Of a stretch of DNA of 64,000 bases, positions 44,118 through 52,675 are shown piece after piece. The DNA comes from Spirochaetales bacterium (GTDB taxonomy: Bacteria > Spirochaetota > Spirochaetia > DSM-2461): assembly GCA_028533045.1 (NCBI GenBank), contig JAQQAP010000027.1:1-64000 (forward strand). The letters are read 5' to 3'. Positions within the stretch are counted from its first letter, which is position 1. The number at the start of each line of letters is the position of its first letter. The notes under the pieces are model-generated. The model did no database searches. It was not told where the DNA came from and worked only from the letters and a program-made list of their open reading frames with translations. A program made the position numbers and the translations under genes.

Positions 44118-44333
44118 CTATTTCTCCTTGTCTTCTTTCTCATCCAGTTCGGTGAGATATTTTACTTCATTTTCAAATTGACCGTAAGTCTTTCTTACTC
44201 CGTTAATTTCCCGCATAATCGTGGCGTAGACTTTTCCCAGTTTCCTGACGATTCGGGGCATCTCCTTGGGGTTTATCAAAACCAGGGCGACTATGACAAT
44301 GACGATGATTTCCGAGGTTCCCAGTCCGAACAT
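44118..44333 (-). CDS. tatB: Tat translocase subunit, TatB-like
   Basis: A 71-residue TatA/TatB-family protein: FGLGTSEIIVIVIVALVLIN at the start, the PKEMPRIVRKLGK hinge and amphipathic helix, then an acidic tail. The start FGLGTSE and N-P-K-E-M-P resemble TatB (G-x-x-E...GPxxLP) more than TatA. The first 43 bases overlap the 3' end of tatC in another frame, with GGAG inside tatC as its ribosome-binding site. It would form the substrate-receptor complex with TatC. Confidence 0.85.
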   Translation of the reverse strand: MFGLGTSEIIVIVIVALVLINPKEMPRIVRKLGKVYATIMREINGVRKTYGQFENEVKYLTELDEKEDKEK

Positions 44334-45076
44334 TTGTCTTCTCCAAAGCGGAATATTTTCGCAATAATCAGGGTGAGATAGTAAAGCACTGTCATGGGCA
44401 GGGCCAGACCGATTTGGGTTATGAAATCGGGTGGGGTAAGTAGGGCGGCCACAAGGAAAAACAGCACTATCACATATCGTCCGAATTTAAAGAGGGCTTT
44501 CCTCTTGAGTATATTCATCATAAGAAGGATTTCCAGAACGATGGGCAGCTGGAAAACCAAAAGGGTAAGCAGAATGAACTGGAGAATATAAAAAATATTC
44601 CCGCTAAAGTTTAAAAGCATACCCGTGTTATGGGGAATGAACCCCTGTCCCGTTAAAAATACCACCGAAACGGGAATAATGGTGCTGTAGCTATAGAAGA
44701 AGCTGCCCAGTACCAGAAGTAGACTGCAAAGCAGGGTAATCAGGAGAATCTGTTTTTCCTTCTTTACCAGCCCGGGAAGTACAAAGGAGAGGGTGTTAAA
44801 AAGGTGAATGGGGCTGGAGATAATCAGCCCGGCCAGGGCGGAAATCTTGAGCCTTACCAAAAAACCCTCTGCCAGAGTTGTAATATAGAGGATCTCTCCG
44901 TTCTCCGAGGCTGTAAGCCCCTGGAGGGGGACGGAGAGAAACTCTATAATTCTCTCGTAGAAGGGGAGGGCCAGGAAAAATCCCAGCCCCAGGGCTACCG
45001 CCGATATAATCAGGCAGCGGCGCAACTCCTTCAAATGGGAGAAAATGGGCATGTTCGCTTCGGCGGAACTCATCAT
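44291..45076 (-). CDS. tatC: Twin-arginine translocase TatC
   Basis: A 261-residue membrane protein with six helices. The N-terminal cytosolic signature is FSHLKELRRCL (H-L-x-E-L-R-x-R), the signal-peptide contact site of TatC; FVLPGLVKKEKQ and TPPDFITQIGLALPMTVLYY are also typical. It recognises the twin-arginine signal. Its ATG follows directly on the TAA of the flavoprotein gene (TAAATGATG), and that flavoprotein carries the only clear Tat signal in the window, so enzyme and transporter are co-expressed. Confidence 0.93.
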   Translation of the reverse strand: MMSSAEANMPIFSHLKELRRCLIISAVALGLGFFLALPFYERIIEFLSVPLQGLTASENGEILYITTLAEGFLVRLKISALAGLIISSPIHLFNTLSFVLPGLVKKEKQILLITLLCSLLLVLGSFFYSYSTIIPVSVVFLTGQGFIPHNTGMLLNFSGNIFYILQFILLTLLVFQLPIVLEILLMMNILKRKALFKFGRYVIVLFFLVAALLTPPDFITQIGLALPMTVLYYLTLIIAKIFRFGEDKCSDWEPRKSSSLS

Positions 45077-46861
45077 TTAAACGGGCCAGCTCCCAAAGGG
45101 CTGCTTCTCAAACTGCATTTCCCCGTTCTCGTCCCGGTAAATATTGAGCCAGGCTTCCCAATTGTCGTAGTCTACTTCCGGGTAGTCCAGACGGTAGTGG
45201 GAACAGCGGCTTTCGGTCCGTGTCAGGGAGGCTTTGAGTTTCATCTCCGCATTTACGATCATATGGGCCGTTTCGTGGGCCAGTCTAAGTTCGTGAAGGT
45301 TCGCCGCCTTAAGCATGGGAGTGTGATGGTCCCGCAGCTCTTCCACATAGGCCAAAGCTGCTTTTAAGAGGCTCTCTTTTTTGATGTAGAGAACAAAGTT
45401 GGGAATGATCACGCTCTGGAGTGTCTGGGTTACCCAGGCGGGGCTGTAGCCCGAATCCTGATTGAGGGGGGCCAGTATCTCCTCTTTTATCTCTTTTATC
45501 CGACCGTTGCTGATGTTCTTTTGTGAGACCTTTTTACAGTAGGCTGCCGCCGCTTCCGAGGCTATGGCCCCCTGTACGGCTGAACCGGTGAGGGAAGAGC
45601 CTACCTGGGTATAAATGGTTCCCGCCATATAGGAACCCAGGGCATCTCCCGCAGCATAAAGGCCGGGAATGGTGGATTCGCAGTTTTCATTAATCGGTAC
45701 AATCCCTTCGGACTTGTGAATCGCCAGTCCCGCAGAGGCTCCGCCGGAGGAGTTGGCGTTCATGCCGGGCCCGCCCCCTTCTCCGCCGTCTTTTCCTCCC
45801 GGGGGAGGTCCCTGTCTGTTATCATCGCCTCCGGGGGGAGGTCCTTGTCTATTATCGTCACCGCCGGGAGGAGGTCCCATGGGACCGTCATCGCCGCCTT
45901 TCATGGCGGGCATACCAAAGCCTTCCGGTACATAGGGTCCCCCTTCGGCCATTTCTCCGCCGGGCCCCATCTGTACGGGAGGTCCGTTCACATAGGCGGT
46001 GTAGTTCATATCCACACCCAGGTCGTGATGGATTTCCATACCCGTGGTGGAGGGCTTCATGGCAAACATGCCGTGCCAGCCGTTGTAGCAGTCGGCGGGA
46101 TTTTCCATAGAGCCCGAATGGCCGTCGTTCCACTCTTTTCCCGTAATTTTGGCGCCGATTTTATAGGCCATAACAGAACCGTCATGGGTTAGGTCGCAGA
46201 TGGGGAATCCGTTGGGCTTGAAGCCCCCCGCTCCGGTACAGAGAACAACAGATTTTGCCTTGAAAATATGAATCTTCTCGTCGTCATAGCTAAATCCGGC
46301 AGCACCTGCGATTCTTCCGTCCTCTTTTATAAGGTGAGTTATCATAACCCGCTCTACCACGGGAATATCTCTTTCGTATATGGGTGTGGCGAAGGAGTCG
46401 TAGCAGAGGGCCGAGTCAAAGAACCCCCACTCTCTCAGTTCGTCCACCCGGGCTTTGGAGTTTTCCACCATCTGTTTGGTAAAGACTCTGTTATTGGTAT
46501 TGATTGCCGAGGCGGCGATCTGGTCCAGGTATTCATCCAGGTCCATTCGGGCCGATTTGGGGTCGTAACTGAACATTCCCTTGGCAAAAGGAGTTTGTCC
46601 GGAAGTCCCCAGGCGGCCTTTCACCACCATGGTGACCTTGGCTCCCGCATCGTGGCCCTTCACTGCTGCGAAAAGTCCCGCCATGCCTCCGCCGATTACC
46701 AGGATATCAGTCTCCTGTTCTTTAACCTTCATGTTGGCCGGGTCGATCTCCCGCTCGTTTTTAGGCAGGTCGAACTTTACACCTGAAGCGGCCAATGCCG
46801 CCGCACCAATGACTCCGCCGGAGAGTCCCAGAAATTGACGGCGTGATATATTTGTTCCCAT
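45077..46861 (-). CDS. Tat-exported FAD flavoprotein, fumarate reductase/AprA-like
   Basis: A 594-residue protein. The N-terminus is a twin-arginine signal (SRRQFLGLSGGVIGAAALAA, residues 6-25). FAD binding follows: DILVIGGGMAGLFAAVKGHD near residue 50; later NGFPICDLTHDGSVMAYKIG and near the end of the FAD domain GLYAAGDALGSYMAGT. The C-terminal helical domain resembles adenylylsulfate reductase alpha and succinate/fumarate flavoproteins. A Gly/Pro/Asp-rich insert (about 300-365) contains 11-residue repeats GPPPGGDDNRQ. The substrate is unknown; a reductase for fumarate-like or other unsaturated acids outside the inner membrane is possible. It is flanked by a ferredoxin gene (12 bases) and tatC (0 bases). 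Confidence 0.85.
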   Translation of the reverse strand: MGTNISRRQFLGLSGGVIGAAALAASGVKFDLPKNEREIDPANMKVKEQETDILVIGGGMAGLFAAVKGHDAGAKVTMVVKGRLGTSGQTPFAKGMFSYDPKSARMDLDEYLDQIAASAINTNNRVFTKQMVENSKARVDELREWGFFDSALCYDSFATPIYERDIPVVERVMITHLIKEDGRIAGAAGFSYDDEKIHIFKAKSVVLCTGAGGFKPNGFPICDLTHDGSVMAYKIGAKITGKEWNDGHSGSMENPADCYNGWHGMFAMKPSTTGMEIHHDLGVDMNYTAYVNGPPVQMGPGGEMAEGGPYVPEGFGMPAMKGGDDGPMGPPPGGDDNRQGPPPGGDDNRQGPPPGGKDGGEGGGPGMNANSSGGASAGLAIHKSEGIVPINENCESTIPGLYAAGDALGSYMAGTIYTQVGSSLTGSAVQGAIASEAAAAYCKKVSQKNISNGRIKEIKEEILAPLNQDSGYSPAWVTQTLQSVIIPNFVLYIKKESLLKAALAYVEELRDHHTPMLKAANLHELRLAHETAHMIVNAEMKLKASLTRTESRCSHYRLDYPEVDYDNWEAWLNIYRDENGEMQFEKQPFGSWPV

Positions 46862-46873
46862 TCTAATCTCCTC

Positions 46874-47086
46874 CTAGCCCCAGGATACCACTACGGGTAT
46901 CGATTTATCCGGTGAAATGGTAATAGCGTCCACCGGGCAGTAGAGCCGGCAGAGGTGACAGATTTGACAGTCCTCGGGGTAGGCGATGTAGGCCTTACCG
47001 TTAGGCTTGAGTTGTATCACATCGGTGGGGCAGGTTAGTTTACAGGTCCCGCAGCCAATGCAGCCGTAAATACTTTTAATAGCCAT
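46874..47086 (-). CDS. Two-cluster [4Fe-4S] ferredoxin, AprB-like
   Basis: A 70-residue ferredoxin with two motifs: CIGCGTCKLTCPTDVI and CQICHLCRLYCPVDAI. The sequence AYIAYPEDCQIC and the trailing Trp resemble the small partner ferredoxin of AprA-like flavoproteins. It has no signal peptide; if it works outside it would have to cross the membrane bound to the Tat-exported flavoprotein. It heads the operon, 12 bases before the flavoprotein gene, with GAAGGAG before its ATG. Confidence 0.9.
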   Translation of the reverse strand: MAIKSIYGCIGCGTCKLTCPTDVIQLKPNGKAYIAYPEDCQICHLCRLYCPVDAITISPDKSIPVVVSWG

Positions 47087-47238
47087 AGAAGCTCCTTCTT
47101 ATACCACAAGTATAGTTGAAAGAGGGGATATGTGAACAAGCAGAAGTGAATATTATGTCAACTTAAGGTTGTCCATTCCGTCTTTCCTCCGTCAGGATGC
47201 CCCCATTATGCCTATTCGGAAAATCTATTCGTCTTAAT

Positions 47239-48348
47239 TTATAAAGTTGAACGAATTTCCCGGGAAATTTGGGAGGGGGTTTTGTTAAATTCTTTTTTGA
47301 CCGCCCCATTAAATGTTGCCTTTGAGTTAAACCCGCATTCATGGGCTATGGCAAGAAAGGTAAAATCGGGGAAACGGTTTTCCTTTAGGCACGCTTTGAA
47401 TTCCCGTGCCCTGTATCCATTGATGAAATGAAAGAAATTTTCTCCTGTTTCGTTGTTTATCAGTCGGGAGAGATCATTTCTTCCTATACCCGTTTCATCG
47501 GAGAGCTTCTGCAGGGAGAGGTTATTGTCCAAATAGATGCGGCTGTTGTTCATAAAACGGTCGAGCTCGTTGAATTTTCCGCCGCCGGAGCTTTTTACTT
47601 TTTTCAAGTCCGAAGGGGTGGGGGCTTTTGTCATCAGAAGCTCCGGTTTTTGCCTTTCCTGAAACTGGGCCAAAAGAGTAAAAAGGAAAAGAAAAATCAA
47701 TACGGCCAGGGCGTGTAGTATATCAATAAATTCCGGGTCACCCAGGAATCTCTGCACCCGGGGAGGGCGGGAAGGGGCCAGATGGAAGAAAATCGTTACC
47801 GTCAGAGCCACCGTTACAGTGATTAGCATGAGAGCTGCTGCCATATAGCTCAGCCATCTGATCTCTTTGAATGTATCTCTGTAGGAAAGCTGGTTCTTTA
47901 ACCTTTGGCCGTAACGGGAGAGGGAGATAAAAATCAACGTACTATAGCTCAAAAGAGAAAGCAGATTTGTCTGCCCGTAAATCTTGGGAAGCCCCGGGAG
48001 CTGTATTTGTCTGCCGATGGTGAATTGAAACAGTATCCACCAGATGAGAAAGGGAAGGAGGTGGAGCCCGTCTTTTATCTGCCCCTTCCGTCCCATACAG
48101 GCTCGGGCATATAAGTAAAGAGTTGGCCCCAGCAGTAACACCCAGTGCCTTGTGGGAAGTTTTTCCAGGAACAGGCTTTGTTCTTCACCTACATGATTTT
48201 GAATGAGAGAAGGGATTTGGGAGAGGGCCAGGATGATTATTATGGCCATAAGATACTTCCGTGACAGGGTTTTCCGATTCATAGAAAGGACCTGGAGTAA
48301 GGAATAAAGCGATAGGGTGACAATTGAGGTGACAAGGGCGCCGTGCAT
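47239..48348 (-). CDS. AraC-type regulator with membrane-spanning N-terminal domain
   Basis: A 369-residue protein with seven or so predicted helices in the first ~235 residues and an AraC-type DNA-binding domain at the end (about 265-369): NNLSLQKLSDETGIGRNDLS, then NGYRAREFKAC and FLAIAHECGFNSKATFNGAV. Such membrane-bound AraC proteins sense the envelope or membrane state directly. It lies 8 bases after the aldehyde dehydrogenase gene in the same direction, so it may control that operon or the divergent hsp20. Confidence 0.85.
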   Translation of the reverse strand: MHGALVTSIVTLSLYSLLQVLSMNRKTLSRKYLMAIIIILALSQIPSLIQNHVGEEQSLFLEKLPTRHWVLLLGPTLYLYARACMGRKGQIKDGLHLLPFLIWWILFQFTIGRQIQLPGLPKIYGQTNLLSLLSYSTLIFISLSRYGQRLKNQLSYRDTFKEIRWLSYMAAALMLITVTVALTVTIFFHLAPSRPPRVQRFLGDPEFIDILHALAVLIFLFLFTLLAQFQERQKPELLMTKAPTPSDLKKVKSSGGGKFNELDRFMNNSRIYLDNNLSLQKLSDETGIGRNDLSRLINNETGENFFHFINGYRAREFKACLKENRFPDFTFLAIAHECGFNSKATFNGAVKKEFNKTPSQISREIRSTL

Positions 48349-48356
48349 ATAGGTCT

Positions 48357-49736
48357 CTATCCCATGACCTTCTTAAGAATCTTAAGCTGATTGGGGTAGC
48401 GGTGATATCTAAAAGGTGTATCTATGAGGGCTGATTTCTTTAAGAGAGCCCTTTCGTGGGAGAAGGTCTGAAAGCTTTTCTTCCCGTGATAACTGCCCAT
48501 TCCGCTCTGTCCTATGCCTCCGAAGGGGAGATTGGCGTTGGCCAGGTGGACCACCACATCGTTGATACAGCCGCCCCCAAAGGAGAGGTTTGACAGAAGC
48601 TCTGTCTGGAAGCTCTTGCTTTCGCTAAAGAGATAAAGCGCCAGAGGGGTGGGATGGCGGTGAACAATTTCTTCCGCCTCTTCCCGCGTCTTATAGGTCA
48701 TAATCGGGAGAAGGGGGCCAAAAATCTCCCCGGCCATGATGGGCTCGTCTCCTTGAACAGGGTAGAGGAGGGTGGGGGATATCTTTTGCTCTTCCACCTG
48801 TCTCTCACCACCGGCGTAAATCTTTGATTGGGAAAGAAGCTCCGATAGGCGGTCAAAGTGGCGCTGGTTTATGATCTTGGGATAGTCTGCGTAATGTTCG
48901 GCTTTTTCCGTGTAGAACAGGGCCATATTTCTTTTAAGGGCTTCCAGTAGTTCTTCCACAATGCTTTCGTGGGCCACCACATAGTCCGGGGCCACGCAGG
49001 TTTGTCCCGCATTGAGAAATTTTCCCCAGGCAATCCGCCGGGCCGCCGTCTCTATACGGGCTGTTTCATCCACTATGCAGGGGCTTTTTCCTCCCAGCTC
49101 CAGACACACCGGGGTTAAGTGGGCGGCGGCCTTTTCCATGATAATTTTTCCCACTCCCGTGCTGCCCGTAAAGAAGATAAAGTCAAACTTCTCTTCCAAA
49201 AGGGTCCGGCTCACCTCTACATCACCGTCAAAAAGGGCTACCAACTCCGGGGGAAAGCAGCTTTCCACAATCTCCTTCATAACCTGTGTTGTGGCCGGTG
49301 AGTCTTCGGAAGGTTTGATGATAACCGTATTTCCCGCAGCGACGGCACCCACAAGGGGGGCAAAGGTGAGCTGGAAGGGATAGTTCCAGGGGGAGATGAG
49401 GAGAACCCCGCCGTAGGGGTGGTATTCTATGCGGCTGGCCGAAGGGAAGTGGGCCAGAGGCGTTTTTACCCTTTTTGTCCGGGACAGCTTATAGGTGTTT
49501 TTAATAAAATAACGGATTTCTTCCCGAACCAGAGAGATTTCCGTCATATAGGCCTCTCCGTCGGACTTGCCCAAATCGGCCTGGAGAGCCTTCATTATAT
49601 CCTTTTCTCTGAGACTGATTTCCCGAAGAAACCCCTTGAGGTACATAACCCGGGTTTTCAAATTTCGTGTATGGCCCTCTTTAAAAAAGGTTCGCTGGTC
49701 TTCTATTACTTGCATGATTTTTGCTGGGTCTGTCAT
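48357..49736 (-). CDS. Aldehyde dehydrogenase, ALDH3-like
   Basis: A 459-residue enzyme, the length of the short ALDH3 group. Active-site Cys lies in NAGQTCVAPDY (about residue 246), the general-base Glu in CLELGGKSP, the cofactor loop in FFTGSTGVGK, and FGPLLPI and FGGIGQSGMG are standard. It oxidises aldehydes, probably fatty or aromatic, to acids with NAD(P)+. It sits between a small membrane protein gene (11 bases upstream) and a membrane AraC regulator gene, suggesting a response to reactive lipid aldehydes or similar stress (inference). Confidence 0.92.
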   Translation of the reverse strand: MTDPAKIMQVIEDQRTFFKEGHTRNLKTRVMYLKGFLREISLREKDIMKALQADLGKSDGEAYMTEISLVREEIRYFIKNTYKLSRTKRVKTPLAHFPSASRIEYHPYGGVLLISPWNYPFQLTFAPLVGAVAAGNTVIIKPSEDSPATTQVMKEIVESCFPPELVALFDGDVEVSRTLLEEKFDFIFFTGSTGVGKIIMEKAAAHLTPVCLELGGKSPCIVDETARIETAARRIAWGKFLNAGQTCVAPDYVVAHESIVEELLEALKRNMALFYTEKAEHYADYPKIINQRHFDRLSELLSQSKIYAGGERQVEEQKISPTLLYPVQGDEPIMAGEIFGPLLPIMTYKTREEAEEIVHRHPTPLALYLFSESKSFQTELLSNLSFGGGCINDVVVHLANANLPFGGIGQSGMGSYHGKKSFQTFSHERALLKKSALIDTPFRYHRYPNQLKILKKVMG

Positions 49737-49747
49737 TTTTTCCTCTC

Positions 49748-50284
49748 TTACTGGAGCCAGGCTTCCAGGCTTTCCTCTGTTATGCCGTATTGGGCGGCCA
49801 ATGCGCCCAGGGCTTTTTGATCTTCTTCGCTTAAGGTGAATTCTCCCGTGATGGCAAAGTCCTCCATGGCCCGGTCTATAATCTCCTTCCCCTCCTCAAA
49901 GTCCCGGGGGGCTATTTCTAACTCCTCCCGAATCTCCTCAAAGGTACTCTCGGGCAGGGAAGTGTAAATATGGTGGGCCTGTTGGACCAACTCTTCCTGT
50001 GACGTTCCTGCCAGGGTCGCTTTTCGCAGTTCTTTTACCTCTGCGGAGACACCGGATTTCTGGACAATATTGTAGACATTGACTGCCTTTTCCAGAGTTT
50101 CCTTCTTCTCTTCGGAGTAACCGATCCTTGTAGCGGCATAGGAAACAGCTGCTTGGGGAACAGGGGCTTTGCCGTTAAATAGGGCCACAACGTAGATGAC
50201 CGCAGCCACAATCAAGGCCAGGATGGTAAGTAACACTATTTTGATAATCTTTCCTGCGAGGGAGGATTTGTTATTCTCTGACAT
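49748..50284 (-). CDS. Single-helix membrane protein of unknown function
   Basis: A 178-residue protein with one N-terminal helix (about residues 12-34) and an outside domain of mostly charged helices (EEVRE-like runs, SEEDQKALGALAAQYGITEE). I do not recognise a family. It is first in the operon with aldehyde dehydrogenase and the AraC regulator, and its promoter region is shared with divergent hsp20, so it may take part in an envelope stress response. Confidence 0.6.
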   Translation of the reverse strand: MSENNKSSLAGKIIKIVLLTILALIVAAVIYVVALFNGKAPVPQAAVSYAATRIGYSEEKKETLEKAVNVYNIVQKSGVSAEVKELRKATLAGTSQEELVQQAHHIYTSLPESTFEEIREELEIAPRDFEEGKEIIDRAMEDFAITGEFTLSEEDQKALGALAAQYGITEESLEAWLQ

Positions 50285-50585
50285 AGGGGTGTACTCCTTT
50301 CCTGAATCTTACTGTCTTTCCCGGTAGGTGGCAATGAAAATCGTCCAAAAGGTGGTTCCCTTTGACAGGGAGGATCGGAGTTCACCTTTTGCGTGGGTTA
50401 AAATGACACTAGTGTGTCAAAATACCTTTTCAGAAGGCTGATTATCTTGTTGTGTAGCTTAATGACTCACTTGGGTCAAAAAATCAGACTTTAATTGCCT
50501 TTGTAGGATGTGGGAAAATTAATAAAGAAATGGAAAAATTTTTAAATCCTTTTAATATAGGTAGATAAGGGTTTCTAATGTCAAC
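50285..50585. promoter_or_regulatory. Divergent regulatory region with two TGAC-N8-GTCA palindromes
   Basis: About 300 bases without a gene upstream of hsp20. TGACACTAGTGTGTCA (50404-50419) has 6-base arms; TGACTCACTTGGGTCA (50463-50478) has the same TGAC and GTCA ends. They are 59 bases apart and 110-185 bases upstream of the sigma-54-like hsp20 promoter, the usual distance for enhancer-binding activator sites. They could also serve the minus-strand operon starting at 50284. Confidence 0.55.
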
Positions 50586-50602
50586 TTGGCACAGCTTATG
50601 CA
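50586..50602 (+). promoter_or_regulatory. Sigma-54-like promoter of hsp20
   Basis: TTGGCACAGCTTATGCA: the -24 GG and -12 GC are present with correct spacing (12 bases from G to G) and the match to TGGCACG-N4-TTGCA fails at two positions only. It leaves a leader of about 110 bases containing the hairpin GGGAAGG-GTT-CCTTTCCC (50643-50660). Confidence 0.55.
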
Positions 50603-50725
50603 TTATAAGTCGGTGTAAGAGGCGCTTGTAAAAGAGCCGCCTGGGAAGGGTTCCTTTCCCAAGGCTTTTCTGCAAGCCCCTCAAAAAATTAAATGATCGT
50701 GCCAAAGGGCACCATGGAGGATGAT

Positions 50726-51160
50726 ATGAACTATATGGTAACAAGAAACAGAGTAAACGACGTGGACAGACTTTTCGATTCTTTCTTTAACTGGAATGAA
50801 GCACCCAAGACTGCCGCATCCCGCGTACCCGCTGTGGATATCACCGAATCGGAAAAGGGTTATGAAATCGTAGCTGAACTTCCCGGATTTTCCGAAGAGG
50901 AACTGGATCTTCAGGTTAAGGATAATCTCCTTACCATAACCGCCGAAAAAATGGAAAAGGCAGAAAAGAAAGACGAAGCCGATGAGGTACGCTACCTTAA
51001 GAGGGAAAGATCGGTAAAATCTTTTAAGAGGAGCTTTTACCTTCCCAAGGACGCTACCAATGAAAGTATCGAAGCGGTATTCAAGAATGGGCTCTTGAGC
51101 CTGTCCATCGCCAAGAAAGAGGAGGCCAAGCCTATGGCAATTAAGGTGAAAACCAAATAA
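50726..51160 (+). CDS. Hsp20/alpha-crystallin small heat-shock protein
   Basis: 144 residues from the ATG at 50726, chosen because GGAGG lies 5 bases before it; ATGs at 50693 and 50714 lack this. The alpha-crystallin domain runs from about 40 to 130, with PAVDITESEKGYEIVAELPG, NLLTITAEK, SFYLPKDA and the G-L-L/L-S-I motif FKNGLLSLSI. The C-terminal I-x-V motif (AIKVK) fits oligomer assembly. It binds unfolding proteins without ATP. Its control region is unusual (sigma-54-like promoter with upstream palindromes), and no CIRCE element is present. Confidence 0.92.
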   Translation: MNYMVTRNRVNDVDRLFDSFFNWNEAPKTAASRVPAVDITESEKGYEIVAELPGFSEEELDLQVKDNLLTITAEKMEKAEKKDEADEVRYLKRERSVKSFKRSFYLPKDATNESIEAVFKNGLLSLSIAKKEEAKPMAIKVKTK

Positions 51161-51202
51161 TCCTACGGCTGGTACGAAAGGAACTATAAACAATGATGCA
51201 GA

Positions 51203-51231
51203 CCGGAGCCCCGAGGGACTCCGGTTTTTTT
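51203..51231 (+). terminator. Rho-independent terminator of hsp20
   Basis: CCGGAG-CCCCGAGGGA-CTCCGG followed by seven T. It lies 43 bases past the hsp20 stop and just before the stop of converging metY. Confidence 0.88.
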
Positions 51232-51240
51232 ATGGCCTGA

Positions 51241-52524
51241 TTATTTCGTGGCGGCTTTTAGGGCCTGGTCAAAGTCGGCAATAATGTCTTCCGCCTTTTC
51301 CAGTCCCACCGATACGCGGACCAGATCGGGCAGTACGCCGCAGGCTTTTTGCTGTTCGTCGTTCAGCTGGCGGTGGGTCATGCTGGCCGGATGAAGCACG
51401 CAGGTGCGGATATCGGCCACGTGAACCTGAATGGTGGCCAGTTCCAGGGCGTCCATCATGGCTTCGCTTGCCGCCCGGCCTCCCTTGACACCAAAGGTCA
51501 GTACGCCGCTGCAGCCACGCAGGTATTTTTTGGCATTTTTATAGTCTTCGTCCCCTTCCAGGCCGGGATACTTTACCCAGGCTACCCGGTCGTCAGCCTC
51601 GAGCCATTTGGCCACTTTGAGGGCGTTCTCCGCGTGTCGGTCCATCCGCACATGGAGGGTTTCCAGGCCCAGGTTGCAGAGCCAGGCATTTTGCGGGGCC
51701 ATGTAGGCTCCAAAGTCACGGGTCAGTTGAACACGGGCTTTCACAATGTAAGCCGCCTCGCCAAAGGTTTCCGTGTAAGAAAGGCCGTGGTAGGAGGGGT
51801 CGGGCTCGCTCAGTTCGGGGTATTTTCCATTGGCCCAGTTAAAGTTACCCCCGTCTACAATCACACCGCCCACGCTGGTGGCATGGCCGTCGATGTATTT
51901 GGTGGCCGAATGAATAACAATATTTGCCCCGTGCTGAATGGGGTTGCAAAAGTAGGGGGTGGGGAAGGTGTTGTCCACAATAAGGGGAACGTCCATCTCT
52001 TTGGCTATGGCGGAGAATTTATCCAGGTCCAGAACCTCTGTCCCCGGGTTGGTCAAAACTTCTCCAAAAAGGGCCCGCGTTTCGGGGCGGAAGGCCGCTT
52101 TTATCTCTTCGGCAGAAGCGTTCTGGTCAACGAAGGTAAAGTCGATTCCCAGTTTTCGCAGGGTGTGTTCGAAGAGGTTGAAGGTTCCTCCGTAGAGCTT
52201 GGTGGAGGCCACAACGTGCTGTCCCGTTCCGGCAATGTTCATAATGGCGAAGGCCGAAGCGGTCTGACCGGCAGAGGTGGCCAGGGCGCCCACTCCCCCT
52301 TCGAGGGAGGCCATTTTCTTTTCGAAGGCATCCACCGTGGGGTTGGAGATGCGTGAATACATGTGACCTTCCACCTTGAGGTCAAAGAGGTCCGCCACAG
52401 CCTGGGCCGTATCGTAGGCGTAGGTCGTGCTCTGTACTATCGGCAGTACCCGGGGTTCTCCGTTTTTCGGTTCGTATCCCGCCTGGATGGTTCGCGTTTC
52501 AAATCCCCAATCCTTCTTATCCAT
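51241..52524 (-). CDS. metY: O-acetylhomoserine sulfhydrylase (O-acetylhomoserine aminocarboxypropyltransferase)
   Basis: 427 residues from the ATG at 52524 (AAGGAGAG upstream), the usual length; a longer frame to 52596 is an unlikely extension. It is a PLP enzyme of the Cys/Met metabolism family: TTYAYDTAQAVADLF, SAGQTASAFAIMN, VDNTFPTPYFCNP, the PLP Lys in HSATKYIDGHATSVGG, and LHVRMDRHAENALKVA. It makes homocysteine (or cysteine) from O-acetylhomoserine and sulfide. No SAM riboswitch or other leader structure was found in the short region upstream. Confidence 0.93.
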   Translation of the reverse strand: MDKKDWGFETRTIQAGYEPKNGEPRVLPIVQSTTYAYDTAQAVADLFDLKVEGHMYSRISNPTVDAFEKKMASLEGGVGALATSAGQTASAFAIMNIAGTGQHVVASTKLYGGTFNLFEHTLRKLGIDFTFVDQNASAEEIKAAFRPETRALFGEVLTNPGTEVLDLDKFSAIAKEMDVPLIVDNTFPTPYFCNPIQHGANIVIHSATKYIDGHATSVGGVIVDGGNFNWANGKYPELSEPDPSYHGLSYTETFGEAAYIVKARVQLTRDFGAYMAPQNAWLCNLGLETLHVRMDRHAENALKVAKWLEADDRVAWVKYPGLEGDEDYKNAKKYLRGCSGVLTFGVKGGRAASEAMMDALELATIQVHVADIRTCVLHPASMTHRQLNDEQQKACGVLPDLVRVSVGLEKAEDIIADFDQALKAATK

Positions 52525-52675
52525 ATTCACAGCTCTCCTTCTCCGGTAATGTACCGGATAAATCCAGATGATAGGTAAAATAGGACGAGTCGTCAAGCGT
52601 GGTCGGATAGCTTATTTTTCATCTTTTTTATTAAGGAATTGCGATTTTACACACTGTGTACTAAGATAGGGGGAG

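Noticed and set aside
45077..46861. Dissimilatory sulfate reduction by AprAB
   Set aside because: The flavoprotein and ferredoxin resemble AprA and AprB in layout, but the Tat signal, the small 70-residue ferredoxin and the lack of sat, dsr or qmo genes argue against true adenylylsulfate reductase.
51349..52356. Long plus-strand open frame of 335 codons opposite metY
   Set aside because: It is the mirror frame of a well-supported enzyme gene, with no recognisable motif or ribosome-binding site. The same holds for long antisense frames opposite the TonB receptor, the DNase-like lipoprotein and the chemoreceptor.
52525..52675. SAM or T-box riboswitch upstream of metY
   Set aside because: The leader is too short and lacks the expected stems and terminator; only a ribosome-binding site can be seen.
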